A model generated the notes under the pieces. The model saw nothing but the letters and a program-made list of their open reading frames with translations. It was not told the DNA's origin and searched no databases. A stretch of DNA of 64,000 nt from Planctomycetota bacterium (GTDB taxonomy: Bacteria; Planctomycetota; Phycisphaerae; WQYP01), in the NCBI GenBank assembly GCA_021819825.1, contig JAKAEZ010000010.1:1-64000 (forward strand), given 5' to 3'. The position numbers were made by a program, and so were the translations under genes. Of this stretch, positions 7,431 to 17,196 are shown one piece after another. Within the stretch, counting starts at the first letter, position 1. The number at the start of each line of letters is the position of its first letter.

Positions 7431-10400
7431 ATGACTGATAATAAACCATCGATGAATTCCGGTGCTCCGGGCGGAAGTAATTCCAACGGGGGAGCAAATA
7501 ACGTATCCAGCGGAGGGTCTAACACGCCGGCGCGTAAGCGGCGACGGTGGCCTATCGTGGTGGGAATTGTGCTGCTATTGCTGGTATTGCTCGTACTGGC
7601 AATTCCCAGCATGATGTGCACCGGGCCGGGGGTGCGCTTTGTGGAATCGCAAATTAACTCGCGCATCAGCGGCAGCGTGGCAATCGGGCGCATGTCTTTA
7701 GGATGGTTTACGCCCGCCAAGTTGAACCGTGTGACGCTCAAAGACCCCAATGGGGATGTGGTAGTCGGCGATGTCAATATTGTGACGCACCGCAGCATTC
7801 TGAATTTATTAACGAATTGGCATAATGTGGGAAATATTGCCATTGATATTAAGACGCTCACGCTTAGCCGCGACAGTAACCATCAGCTAAATATCATGCA
7901 GGCACTGGCCAATCCGCATCCGGCGGCGGCATCACCCGCCTCCACGCAGGCCGCAGTGCCGCAAACAACCCAAAGCGGCGGCACTGCAACCGCGCTTCCG
8001 CAAATTAATGCCACGCTGACATTGAACCTGGCTCAGGCGTCTTTTACGTCGCCGGGGTTAGAGCCTTTTCATGCGGACCATACGAACCTGATCGTAGCAG
8101 TGAATACCTTAGACAATAAACCGATCAAGGTGCAGTTGGATACCGCCGCCGGCCTGGTCAATCAGGCCCGCAGCAAAATTCATGTCGCGGCGGAAATCAA
8201 TGCCATTGCCAACGGGCAAATCATGCCTGTCGCAAACATGACCGGGACGGTCACCGCGGGAATACAAAAGCTGAATCTTGCGGCGCTGGCACCGGTATTA
8301 AGTATGGCTGGAGTCAAGATTTCTCCCAGTGGGGACTTGACCCTGGCTTTGGCGGCCAAGATTCCCGCGCCGGGGACCGGTTCGGTCGTGGGTCATATTC
8401 TGGTGAAAAATGCGGCACTCTCTGGAGCGATGTTGAAGGGAGATTCCCCCCAGTTAGGAACGGTGCAGGTTCCGATTAATGCGTCGTGGCAGGCCGATGA
8501 TTATCAGATCAGCGCCCTGGGCATTGAGACCGCGCTGGGCGGGGCGGCAGTGACGGGGCATGGATCCATTGCCACGGTGCTGGCGGTGCTGCGTCATAAA
8601 AACGTTTCCGATAAGCTCGCCGTGTTTAACATTACAGCGTCTGCTCCGCTGGCGCAGACGCTTACAGCTTTACCACACGTGATTGCTTTGCCCAGCGGTC
8701 TGCATTTTGTCGGTGGACAAACCACGGTGACGGCGGCGATCAGTTTGGGGCATTCCGGCCCGGCGATTGCCCAGCGTCTTTCCGGAACGCTGCCGCCGGT
8801 GAATAGTGGGGTTCAATTTGCCATTCGTCCATTGCATTGGACGCAGGCCAACGGCGCGCCGAACGGCTCGGCCGCGGTCAACGGCACGGTAGCTTTTAAT
8901 ACCTTGGGCAAGCCCGTTAAGGCTGATATTCACCTGCATATCGTTCAGGCTCAAGCCAAGCCCGCGGACTTTTCCCTGGTGGCGAATTTAACAGCCATAA
9001 AAAATGGAGAAATTCTGCCTTTGAATCAACTGACCGGTAAACTTAAACTGCTGGTATCTAATCTTGATCTGACCGCCATCTCCCAGATTTTGCCACGCAC
9101 CAGTCGATCCATCGTATTTCATGGCGTGGTGAACGGGAAAATTTCTGTCAATGCGCCCGAAGCGGGCAGCGGAGAAATTTCCGGACCGCTGGCAATTACC
9201 AACTGCGCGCTGGGCGGCACTCTGTTGAAGGGAGATCAACCGCAAGTGGGCACCGTGACATTGCCTTTGAATATTTCTTGGAAGGGAAAACGATTTCATA
9301 TTGGTTCCGTGGGGCTGAAATCGAATAATCTTCGAATGCTGGTGTCGGGTGATGCCACATTGGCGGAACTTAAGGCCATCCAGAATAATCAGGCCGACTG
9401 GGGCGCATCAGACCTGCACGTAAGCAGCGACTGCAATCTGGGCTGGTTCACATCAAGCTTTCGGCACACGCTGGGCTTGGGCAAACTGGCGTTGCGGCTA
9501 AGGCACGGCATGATGAATTTACGGGCTGATTTAATCAACAAGGGAACGCAATCAACCGGTCGAGAAACCCTGTCGCTGACCGATTTGCGCGGCACCTGGA
9601 AAAAAGCGCCGTTTATTATTAATCCGGTGCTGGTCGGGGCAAACTTTCAACGCTCGGGCACGCGGTGGAATCTGCTTAAAGGTATGTTGGATCAGGCCGC
9701 CACTGTAAATGGGAAGCCGGAAAGCACGCCGCAATTAAATCTGCTCGTGACCGGACAAAACCACGGAGCCTACGCCTTAAGCCTGCAGGCGGTGCTGGCC
9801 AATTTGGTGCAGGAGGCGGCTCCTTTCGTGGCGTTAAATGGCTGCAGCGTGGCCGGCACGCTGGATATTAATGCCACCGCCGCCGATATATTAGCGCAGA
9901 AAATCCCCTACCACCTGAACGTGGCGGTTAATGGATTGTCGGTAGGATTGGGTCAGGGGCGGCCGGTGATTACTGAGCCGGCTGTGAACATCCATTCCGA
10001 TGGAACCCTGCTTTCGCCGCACGGTGCCATCACCGGTGTCAACAGCACCCTTGCAATTCAAAGTGCGGAAATTAATATTCCCAGCGGCAACTTGGAAGCA
10101 CAAAAACTCGCCGCCGGATGGACTGTTCCGCAGGCGCAAATCAATATTTCCAGCATCAATCTGCCCGCGGTGATGAAAATGGCTGCCATGTTTTCACCGT
10201 CGCTGGCCCATGATGATATTGGTGGAGCGGTCACCCATTCGGTCATTGCCGCGGCGTATAAACCCGGTTCTGTGACGATATCCAAGTTGCACCTGGAAAT
10301 GGATAAAATCAGCTTCCGCAATACCGCGCCCAAGGCTTCTGCCGCCCAATTTGTGGAACCAAAACTAACTGTTGATATGGCGTGTCAGGCACTGATGGGC

Positions 10401-11879
10401 AAAGCGACAAAAGTAAAAATTTCGTCTCTGGCGATTAACACTTCCGATGGAGCCGTTGATTTAAGCGTTCCAAAGCCCATGACGCTGCAAACCGGCGGGT
10501 CCATGACGGCGACGATACCCGCCTTCGCCATCGACGCCAATTTAGGAAGATTTGTGCCTTTGCTTGAGGCCCTGGGAAAACTGCAAGCGGGCTCAAAACT
10601 TCAGGGTGCCTTGGCATTGAAAGGGGCGGTCGGCGCTTCTGGATCAGGTACTCCCCCGAGTTCTTCGATCAGCTTCACGATCGGCGGCGGGGTAAAAAAC
10701 TACCAACTGACGATTCCCGGAAGTTCCGCGAAACTGCCTCCGGATAATCTGGTGTTGGCGGTTTCCGGTTTGCTGAATCCGGCGGCGACAACATTCACAT
10801 GTCTTAATACGTGTACAGTCGGAGAACATGCCGTGACCGGCTCCGGCGGCAATACCATTGAACTCAACAAAGGCAGCGTGATTGCCTGGTCCGATAAATC
10901 GCCGGAAAATGTCAGCGGCGCGATCAGCTATAATCTGGCGCGCATACAGGCGTTGCTGGGACCGATGCTGCCCGCCGGGCTGGTCATGTCGGGCAAGCAT
11001 ACCATGAAATTACATATCACAGGTCAGCTCACTGCGGACAAGGGTTTACGCGAACTTCGCAAGCTGGAAATCGCCCAGACGTCTTTAGGATTTGATAAAA
11101 TCGCCATTGATGGCCTGACGCTCGGGCCTGGCAAAATTCCGTTCGTCCAAGCCGGCGGTATTCTGCGCTTAATCCCCAGCGCGATACCCGCCAATAATGG
11201 TACGCTCAATACCGGCGGTCACATTGATTTTAACCTTGCTTCTCCGGAATATATCCTCACAAGTCCCTTGTCGCTGGTGAATCAGGTGCAAATCAACGAG
11301 GACATGGGCGGAAGTCTGCTGAATTTCCTGCCCTTGGCATGGGGTGCCGGAAAGAATTCCGCCGGCGTGCAGCTTACCGGAACGGTCAATGTGCAGTTGC
11401 AGAAGGCGGCGCTGCCGTTGGCCTACGCACAGCTTAAGAAAACAGGGACACTCACGGGAACCATCAGCGCAACGCATATAACCACTGATTCCCCGTTGTT
11501 TTCCCTGATCGGCCGCAGTATGGGCCCGCTGATAAGCAACGGCGGATCGGGCCTGGCAATGAAAGACAGCGGCATTCGCCCGACAACGTTTGATCTCAAA
11601 AAGGGGAAAATTTATTACCAGAACCTCCAGATACTTCTTGTCAGCTTTGGAATGGACTTTTCCGGTTGGGTGGGCCTGGATCAGACCGTGCATCAGGATG
11701 TGAATGTGACTGGGGCCGGCATTACCCTGCCGATCCCGTTAAGTATTGACGGCACCACCAGCAAGCCGCAATTGCATTTAAGCGCTAAACCGCTGAAGAA
11801 TATCGGCCATGATTTGGGCAATACCCTTAAAAACGCGCCCAATATCATCAATAATTTCCGCGGCCTGTTTGGACACTAA
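7431..11879 (+). CDS. Giant AsmA-like envelope protein
   Basis: The 1482-aa protein has a short low-complexity cytoplasmic head (S/G/N-rich, then ARKRRRWP), one membrane segment (about 42-62, rich in V/L) and a very long beta-rich periplasmic part. The start region (FVESQINSRISGSVAIGRMSLGWF) and the end (GWVGLDQTVHQDVNVTGAGITLPIPLSIDGTTSKPQ, split here by family resemblance) resemble AsmA/TamB-like proteins thought to bridge the two membranes for lipid transport. Two segments resemble each other (NAALSGAMLKGDSPQLGTV and NCALGGTLLKGDQPQVGTV, about 330 and 595), pointing to internal duplication. AGGA sits 12 bp before the ATG. Confidence 0.75.
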   Translation: MTDNKPSMNSGAPGGSNSNGGANNVSSGGSNTPARKRRRWPIVVGIVLLLLVLLVLAIPSMMCTGPGVRFVESQINSRISGSVAIGRMSLGWFTPAKLNRVTLKDPNGDVVVGDVNIVTHRSILNLLTNWHNVGNIAIDIKTLTLSRDSNHQLNIMQALANPHPAAASPASTQAAVPQTTQSGGTATALPQINATLTLNLAQASFTSPGLEPFHADHTNLIVAVNTLDNKPIKVQLDTAAGLVNQARSKIHVAAEINAIANGQIMPVANMTGTVTAGIQKLNLAALAPVLSMAGVKISPSGDLTLALAAKIPAPGTGSVVGHILVKNAALSGAMLKGDSPQLGTVQVPINASWQADDYQISALGIETALGGAAVTGHGSIATVLAVLRHKNVSDKLAVFNITASAPLAQTLTALPHVIALPSGLHFVGGQTTVTAAISLGHSGPAIAQRLSGTLPPVNSGVQFAIRPLHWTQANGAPNGSAAVNGTVAFNTLGKPVKADIHLHIVQAQAKPADFSLVANLTAIKNGEILPLNQLTGKLKLLVSNLDLTAISQILPRTSRSIVFHGVVNGKISVNAPEAGSGEISGPLAITNCALGGTLLKGDQPQVGTVTLPLNISWKGKRFHIGSVGLKSNNLRMLVSGDATLAELKAIQNNQADWGASDLHVSSDCNLGWFTSSFRHTLGLGKLALRLRHGMMNLRADLINKGTQSTGRETLSLTDLRGTWKKAPFIINPVLVGANFQRSGTRWNLLKGMLDQAATVNGKPESTPQLNLLVTGQNHGAYALSLQAVLANLVQEAAPFVALNGCSVAGTLDINATAADILAQKIPYHLNVAVNGLSVGLGQGRPVITEPAVNIHSDGTLLSPHGAITGVNSTLAIQSAEINIPSGNLEAQKLAAGWTVPQAQINISSINLPAVMKMAAMFSPSLAHDDIGGAVTHSVIAAAYKPGSVTISKLHLEMDKISFRNTAPKASAAQFVEPKLTVDMACQALMGKATKVKISSLAINTSDGAVDLSVPKPMTLQTGGSMTATIPAFAIDANLGRFVPLLEALGKLQAGSKLQGALALKGAVGASGSGTPPSSSISFTIGGGVKNYQLTIPGSSAKLPPDNLVLAVSGLLNPAATTFTCLNTCTVGEHAVTGSGGNTIELNKGSVIAWSDKSPENVSGAISYNLARIQALLGPMLPAGLVMSGKHTMKLHITGQLTADKGLRELRKLEIAQTSLGFDKIAIDGLTLGPGKIPFVQAGGILRLIPSAIPANNGTLNTGGHIDFNLASPEYILTSPLSLVNQVQINEDMGGSLLNFLPLAWGAGKNSAGVQLTGTVNVQLQKAALPLAYAQLKKTGTLTGTISATHITTDSPLFSLIGRSMGPLISNGGSGLAMKDSGIRPTTFDLKKGKIYYQNLQILLVSFGMDFSGWVGLDQTVHQDVNVTGAGITLPIPLSIDGTTSKPQLHLSAKPLKNIGHDLGNTLKNAPNIINNFRGLFGH

Positions 11880-11891
11880 ACAGGGCCGCGG
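11858..11891. terminator. Strong hairpin between convergent genes
   Basis: CCGCGGCCTGTTT pairs with AAACAGG-G-CCGCGG around a 7-nt loop, with one bulged G. It spans the stop codon of the AsmA-like gene and lies just before the end of the convergent BatA-like gene. There is no T tract on either strand. Confidence 0.55.
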
Positions 11892-11908
11892 CGTTGGCGG
11901 CGGATCTT

Positions 11909-13165
11909 TCAGGGTATGTTGGCAGTGTTGGTGTGCAAACTCCTGGCACCCAACGCCATAGACAATACGCCGGAAAGCAGACACACGCACGCAAGCACGG
12001 CAAGTTCAATATTAAGGCCCATTGCCCGCACACTAGTTTTTGGCCCTTGTGCAAGGACCTTGGGGTGTGAGGCGGTGGGCCGCCACCAGTTTCCTGATCC
12101 GCCGGGGCTGGGCGATTTTTGCAACTGAGCCAGAACATTGGCGAAAAAGATAACAAAAGATGCATGATCCGGCCATGTGGTCCATGCTGAATCCACGGGG
12201 TCCGCCAGCCACAGCCACGTTTGTTCGCGCGGCGCATCGCGTCTTTCCGCCAGCCAGGTGTGGCCTTGAATGGCCATGAGACTGCGCCAACGCGAATTGA
12301 GCTGCGCAGTAAAAAATTTCCGCACGGTAGCGCGGGAAGGATCTACCGCTTGCATCAACCCATGATGCCTTAGCGCAGTCAGTGGGCCGGCGTGGTTCAG
12401 GGTTATCACCGCACCTGGTTTGAGTCCTGGGCCGGGTGTATCGCCCAATAGAACAATGGTGCTGGGTGATATCCCCTGCAGAATTTTCGGATTAAAACGC
12501 CGTTGGTGGACGATCCAGATGCTGGGATCATCCGCATGGCCATGCAGGGTCACTTCCTGCATGGCCGCGAAGAGCCGAAGAAAAGCGGATAGTGGCGTGC
12601 CGATAAAATGCCCGGAAATGGGCCTGGTGCCGGATTCCCGTTGCAGGGTTTTTTGTGCGATGATTCGATGGTCTTGCTTAAGCGTGATGGCAATATTGGG
12701 CGTTGCCGACACGGGAGATATATCGATTCCAGCTTTCAGCGTTGCAGCGGATACACTCCGTCGCAAGATTTGCTGGTGGGTCGTAAGGATGACTTGGTAA
12801 CTGGAGTTGCGGGGGATATCAGGGGATTGGATAAATACATCCAGGCTTCGGTTGTTCTGGGGAAGACTGCGGCCAATGGCGTGCAGCGTTATGCTCGGCG
12901 CGGCTGCATTTTTTCGCGCGGTTGTTTGCAGGCGTGGTGAACACAATGCCAGGGCGGCAAGTACCCCCGCTATGAGAATGAATATCCAAGGCCAATCCGG
13001 CCTTGCTTTCCAGCGGCCCGCAGCTTCGCGCGTTTCCACCGGCCAGAATTCCAAAATGGTGAAAGGGTATTGATTAATTCCGCCGCGCGGCAGCAGAAAC
13101 CAGCCGCCCACGGCGACCAGCACGGGAAGAACCAACAGGCCGGGATGAAGAAAAAACAGGGTCAT
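11909..13165 (-). CDS. BatA-like (aerotolerance N-terminal domain) membrane protein
   Basis: The N-terminus MTLFFLHPGLLVLPVLVAVGG followed by a second membrane segment (WIFILIAGVLAALALC) resembles the BatA / aerotolerance-regulator N-terminal domain found in planctomycete proteins. The middle has no von Willebrand A MIDAS motif that I can see. A last membrane segment (IELAVLACVCLLSGVLSMAL) ends the protein. The frame is open to 13183, but GGAAG stands 5 nt before the ATG at 13165, so that start is preferred. The function is unknown; the family resemblance is moderate. Confidence 0.6.
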   Translation of the reverse strand: MTLFFLHPGLLVLPVLVAVGGWFLLPRGGINQYPFTILEFWPVETREAAGRWKARPDWPWIFILIAGVLAALALCSPRLQTTARKNAAAPSITLHAIGRSLPQNNRSLDVFIQSPDIPRNSSYQVILTTHQQILRRSVSAATLKAGIDISPVSATPNIAITLKQDHRIIAQKTLQRESGTRPISGHFIGTPLSAFLRLFAAMQEVTLHGHADDPSIWIVHQRRFNPKILQGISPSTIVLLGDTPGPGLKPGAVITLNHAGPLTALRHHGLMQAVDPSRATVRKFFTAQLNSRWRSLMAIQGHTWLAERRDAPREQTWLWLADPVDSAWTTWPDHASFVIFFANVLAQLQKSPSPGGSGNWWRPTASHPKVLAQGPKTSVRAMGLNIELAVLACVCLLSGVLSMALGARSLHTNTANIP

Positions 13166-13328
13166 TGAATCTTCCATTACCATTGATTAGTCCATGATAC
13201 GTATTTTATTAAATGTGGGAATTGAAAAAATAATCATTCCAGTGATTGTAGTTACCGCTCCGGGTCGATACATTACGCTATACGCGGCGCACAAGGATTG
13301 TCAGGCTCGCGAATTTTCGGGGTGATGT

Positions 13329-14186
13329 ATGGCGACAAATAGAAAAAAAGATGCCGCCACGCTTTATGAAGTGTTAGGCAGGACGACCCAGAAAACACCT
13401 AAAAAGGAAACACCGGCGGCAACACCCAAGCCGCCGACGGTCGAATCCACGCCCTCGATGAATAATCGTACACCGTTACGCACGCCCGCCACCGGATCGA
13501 TCCGTCCGCCGCCGACTAGAGCGTCGCTTTTTCCAGCCGCTACCGGGGCGAAAACCGAAACCCCGGTTCCACCATCCGCGTCGCCCGCTTCCCTGGAGCC
13601 GGTTCTGCTGGACCAGATCCTCGCGCGATTTCGCCCTTGGATACTGGTGGCCGTTGCGGGAGTTGTGGCCCTCATTTTGGCGGTGATCATCATTGTTTCC
13701 ACCAGTCATCATCGAGCTCGCCAGCCGCTTCAGCCCATTGCCATTTCTCCCGGCACACCTACGCCGGGACTTGTGCAGCCGCAATTACTGCCCTTTAATG
13801 ACAACGGTTCGACCCCGACGGCCCATTCGGCAACTCCCTCAAAACCGTCGCCGCCGCCGGTACACGTTGGCCGCGTGGTTCCGGCATCCCAGGTTGTTCG
13901 CTCTCCCAATCGATGGTATCTGGTTATTTTGACCACGTTACCCCGGTATGCGCAAAATGCGGCTGAATTTATTGCAAAACACGGGGTAAGTGTAACGATT
14001 GAAAATGGTCCGCAAAATTTCAAATGCGTGATTTCTGTTCAGGGCTTTAAGCATCGGGCGGGGGCGGCGGCCATCGCGCTGCGGCGCAAGATCGTATATA
14101 TCGGCACCCTGCTTCCTGATGCCCGCCGGGCCGGCCGCAGCGATTTTAACACAGCCTACTATGCGCATGTCCAACGTAGTCAGTAA
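13329..14186 (+). CDS. Single-pass membrane protein with SPOR-like C-terminal domain
   Basis: The 285-aa product has a proline/threonine-rich cytoplasmic part (1-95), one membrane segment (WILVAVAGVVALILAVIIIV, about 101-120), a second P/T/S-rich linker and a folded C-terminal domain of about 80 residues. That domain (WYLVILTTLPRYAQNAAEFIAKHG ... FKCVISVQGFKHRAGAAAIA, shown in parts) has the size and alternation of a SPOR-like peptidoglycan-binding fold, which is an inference. It precedes the glycosyltransferase operon by about 80 bp. Confidence 0.55.
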   Translation: MATNRKKDAATLYEVLGRTTQKTPKKETPAATPKPPTVESTPSMNNRTPLRTPATGSIRPPPTRASLFPAATGAKTETPVPPSASPASLEPVLLDQILARFRPWILVAVAGVVALILAVIIIVSTSHHRARQPLQPIAISPGTPTPGLVQPQLLPFNDNGSTPTAHSATPSKPSPPPVHVGRVVPASQVVRSPNRWYLVILTTLPRYAQNAAEFIAKHGVSVTIENGPQNFKCVISVQGFKHRAGAAAIALRRKIVYIGTLLPDARRAGRSDFNTAYYAHVQRSQ

Positions 14187-14264
14187 GGTTTATAATCTGG
14201 CAGGCCCGCTAAATCGGCCATGCGTGAAGTGAAGGACCGGTCGGCAGTCCGGGCAGGAGTTGAT

Positions 14265-15350
14265 ATGGAAATGGTTTCAGCACATTTAGCCCCCTCGCCG
14301 ACGGAGTGGCAGCATGTCACGCCGGAGCCGTATTATTCCATGGTTGTTCCCATGTATAACGAAGAGGCTTCCATCAGCGAGTTGTACGCCGCCCTGACGC
14401 GCAATCTGGCGGCTCTGGAAAAGCCTTATGAAATTATTTTCATCGATGACGGCAGTTCCGACGCAACCTATGAAAGACTATGTGCCCTGGGACAGGGAGA
14501 TGAGCATATCCTGGTCATTCAGTTGCGGCGCAATTTTGGGCAAACTCCCGCCCTGGCAGCCGGATTTGATCATGCCCGGGGAGAAATCATTATCGCCATG
14601 GACGGTGATTTACAGCATGACCCCGATGAACTTCCAAAATTCATCGCCAAAATTAATGAAGGCTTTGATGTCGTTTCCGGTTGGCGGCAACGCCGGGCGG
14701 ATGGCCTGTTTCTAAGGCGTATACCCAGCAAAACCGCCAATTGGCTGATTCGGAAAATATCCGGTGTGGAGATTCATGACTTCGGTACCACGTTCAAGGC
14801 GTACCGCCGCGATCTTATTGAGCATTTGAACCTTTATGGGGATTCGCATCGCTTTATCCCAGCTCTGGCGGCCATGGCCGGGGCCACCATCGCCGAAGTG
14901 CCCATCAAAAATATTAATGCCCCATATCGCCCTTCCAATTATGGAATCGGTCGGACATTTCGTGTGATGCTGGACCTGCTGACCATTAAATTCCTTAACA
15001 GCTATCTCACTCGGCCGCTGCATCTATTTGGGAAAATCGGATTGATCTCTCTGGCGGGATCGTTTTTGATCGGCCTGTTTTTAATTTATGAAAAAATTCG
15101 CGGTTACAGCATTCTTACGTCGCACGGGCCTCTGCTGATTCTTGGTGCCATGCTGTTTATGATGGCGCTGATGTTCTTTTCCACCGGGCTGCTGGCGGAG
15201 TTAATTTCGCGTGTATATTTTGAAGCCCAACGCAAGCCGGTGTATACCGTCCGGGAAATTCGCCATGGGCGGCAAGTTTGGCGCGGGCGGCCTGGCAAGC
15301 CGCTGCTGCAACTGAGACATTCGCATTCTGACACTACTGGGCCATCATGA
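14265..15350 (+). CDS. Family 2 glycosyltransferase, polyprenyl-phosphate sugar transferase type
   Basis: The protein has a GT-A fold: SMVVPMYNEEASI, IIFIDDGSSD, and MDGDLQHDPDELP with the metal-binding DGD. Two membrane segments near the C-terminus (about residues 265-330) make it a DPM1/ArnC-like enzyme that loads a sugar onto undecaprenyl phosphate. The frame opens at 14220, but the ATG at 14265 has GGAG 5 nt upstream. It overlaps the next gene by 4 bp (ATGA), so the two are probably translationally coupled: this enzyme would make the lipid-linked sugar and the next would transfer it. Confidence 0.88.
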   Translation: MEMVSAHLAPSPTEWQHVTPEPYYSMVVPMYNEEASISELYAALTRNLAALEKPYEIIFIDDGSSDATYERLCALGQGDEHILVIQLRRNFGQTPALAAGFDHARGEIIIAMDGDLQHDPDELPKFIAKINEGFDVVSGWRQRRADGLFLRRIPSKTANWLIRKISGVEIHDFGTTFKAYRRDLIEHLNLYGDSHRFIPALAAMAGATIAEVPIKNINAPYRPSNYGIGRTFRVMLDLLTIKFLNSYLTRPLHLFGKIGLISLAGSFLIGLFLIYEKIRGYSILTSHGPLLILGAMLFMMALMFFSTGLLAELISRVYFEAQRKPVYTVREIRHGRQVWRGRPGKPLLQLRHSHSDTTGPS

Positions 15351-17182
15351 GCGAAACACAACGTAGTTCAACATTTTGCTCCGGCAGCGCCAGCGGCAAT
15401 CATGCGCCACCGGCCGCCGCGGATTGCAATATTCCACACTGGGGCGCTTTAGCCATCATCACCGCGTTTGCCCTGCCGTTGTTCCTGGAATTATTGGGCC
15501 ATGGCCAAGCCACCGCCATGATGGAGTTGTTTAATCTTGTGCCCATCCGCGAAGCGTACCGTGATGGCCATTGGCTAATTCCCACACTGGGCGGGATGCC
15601 CCGGCTGGAAAAGCCGCCACTGCCGGTATGGATACCTGCCGGTCTGGCCATGCTGTTTCATACCGACAATCTCTGGGTGGTTCGCCTGCCATCCGTTGTG
15701 CTGGGCTTGTTTACCTGCTGGGCCACCTATGGCATAGGATGTGTTACCTCGCGTGATCGGCGTTTGGGGCTGTTTGCGGCCATTGCTCTGGCGTCCATGG
15801 TGGTGTTCATCCGGCAGGCCCGGATGGCGTCTTATGATATCTACGGGACAGCCTTCACCACGCTGGGATTTCTGGGTTTGCTGGTGGCGGCTGAATATCC
15901 CAGGCGCTGGTGGGTGTGGTCCGGGCTGGGCGGTGTGGCGTTGGGGCTGGCTGTATTAAGCAAGGGGCCGGTGCCGCCGATGTATGTGTTGGTGCCCTTC
16001 GGCTTCTGGCTGCTGTGGGAGCATCGCAAAAACAGTCGCTGCTGGCTGGGCATTCTCCTGGCGCTGGTTGTCTCCATTGCGGTTTTTTCCCCGTGGCTTA
16101 TTGCCGTGGCAATACGGTATCATGCGGAATATGGCGGAAGTGCCTGGCATATCTGGACCCGCCAGTTTCGTCGCTATGTCAGCGTGTTGCCGGATACGCG
16201 CTGGTATTATTTGGCGATGATCGCCTGGGTATTTCCCTGGACACCTCCCTTGATCGCCGGCTTGGCATTACCGTTTTTGCCCACACACTCTGATCCGCCG
16301 CCGACGCCGCAAGAACGCCGCAGTCGGTGGATGTTCTGGATTGTGCTGGTACTGGGCCTGATTTTACTGACCATTCCAGCGCAAAAAAAACAGCGGTATG
16401 CCCTGCAGAATTTTCCGTTTGCGGCTCTGCTGATTGCCGCGGTCTGGCAGGAATTTATTCGTTTGAAAAAAGACCTGGAGTTGGAACCACCGGCAAAAAT
16501 TCTTTTGGCGGCACAAAGCATTATGTTCATCGGCGCGGGCGTGCTGGTTTTAATTCTCATACCCGTTGTCATGCTGGCCCATCACCCGTCCCTGAATTTT
16601 ACCGGACATTGGACTGCCATGCAGGCGGCATCCCTGCTTAAGCCGGGATTGGCGGCTTTAAGCCCGGTTGGCTGGGGCGCGGTGGCGTTGCTGGTCATAG
16701 CGATGGGAGTGGTGCTGTGGCGTTGGGAATTTAGCCGGCAATTTGATCGCGCGTTTTGGATGTATGCGCTGGTGGGCTGGCTGTTTATGTTGGCGATGAA
16801 CTGGGCTTATATGGATGGCAAGGGGTATCAGGTAAGTCGCTATCGCGCGGAAACCCGGCAAATGATGAAAGTGGTTCATGGGCATCGGATATACACACTT
16901 ATGGGTGATCGGATGTGGCTGGGGGTGCTATATTATGCTGATGAAATTCTGCCTATGAAAACCCCCGCCCAACTTACCGCCATTGCCGAACACAACCCGC
17001 ATCGGCTCTATATCCTCACGCGCGATGAAGGCGTCTTTGCGGGGCAGGTTAACGCTATCGCCCGGCAGACCCATCGTACAATCCGAATTATTGATCGCAT
17101 CAATGATGGTCATTTTATCCAGACACTCTTTGTGTTGCGGGCAATCCCCGCGAAAGCCGGCTCCGCAAGGCGCGGTAAATGA
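15347..17182 (+). CDS. ArnT/PMT-like (GT39/GT83) membrane glycosyltransferase
   Basis: This is a 611-aa polytopic protein with about 11-12 hydrophobic segments. The first periplasmic loop carries YRDGHWLIPTLGGMPRLEKPPLPVW, split as (YRDGHWLIPTLGG)(MPRLEKPPLPVW), the ArnT/PMT signature. Such enzymes take a sugar from undecaprenyl phosphate and attach it to lipid A, a glycan or a protein on the outer face of the inner membrane. The start ATG overlaps the GT2 stop by 4 bp and its own stop overlaps an ATG of the next frame by 4 bp, so a GT2-GT39-GH5 operon is likely. Confidence 0.88.
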   Translation: MSETQRSSTFCSGSASGNHAPPAAADCNIPHWGALAIITAFALPLFLELLGHGQATAMMELFNLVPIREAYRDGHWLIPTLGGMPRLEKPPLPVWIPAGLAMLFHTDNLWVVRLPSVVLGLFTCWATYGIGCVTSRDRRLGLFAAIALASMVVFIRQARMASYDIYGTAFTTLGFLGLLVAAEYPRRWWVWSGLGGVALGLAVLSKGPVPPMYVLVPFGFWLLWEHRKNSRCWLGILLALVVSIAVFSPWLIAVAIRYHAEYGGSAWHIWTRQFRRYVSVLPDTRWYYLAMIAWVFPWTPPLIAGLALPFLPTHSDPPPTPQERRSRWMFWIVLVLGLILLTIPAQKKQRYALQNFPFAALLIAAVWQEFIRLKKDLELEPPAKILLAAQSIMFIGAGVLVLILIPVVMLAHHPSLNFTGHWTAMQAASLLKPGLAALSPVGWGAVALLVIAMGVVLWRWEFSRQFDRAFWMYALVGWLFMLAMNWAYMDGKGYQVSRYRAETRQMMKVVHGHRIYTLMGDRMWLGVLYYADEILPMKTPAQLTAIAEHNPHRLYILTRDEGVFAGQVNAIARQTHRTIRIIDRINDGHFIQTLFVLRAIPAKAGSARRGK

Positions 17183-17196
17183 TCAGGAGCCTTAAC

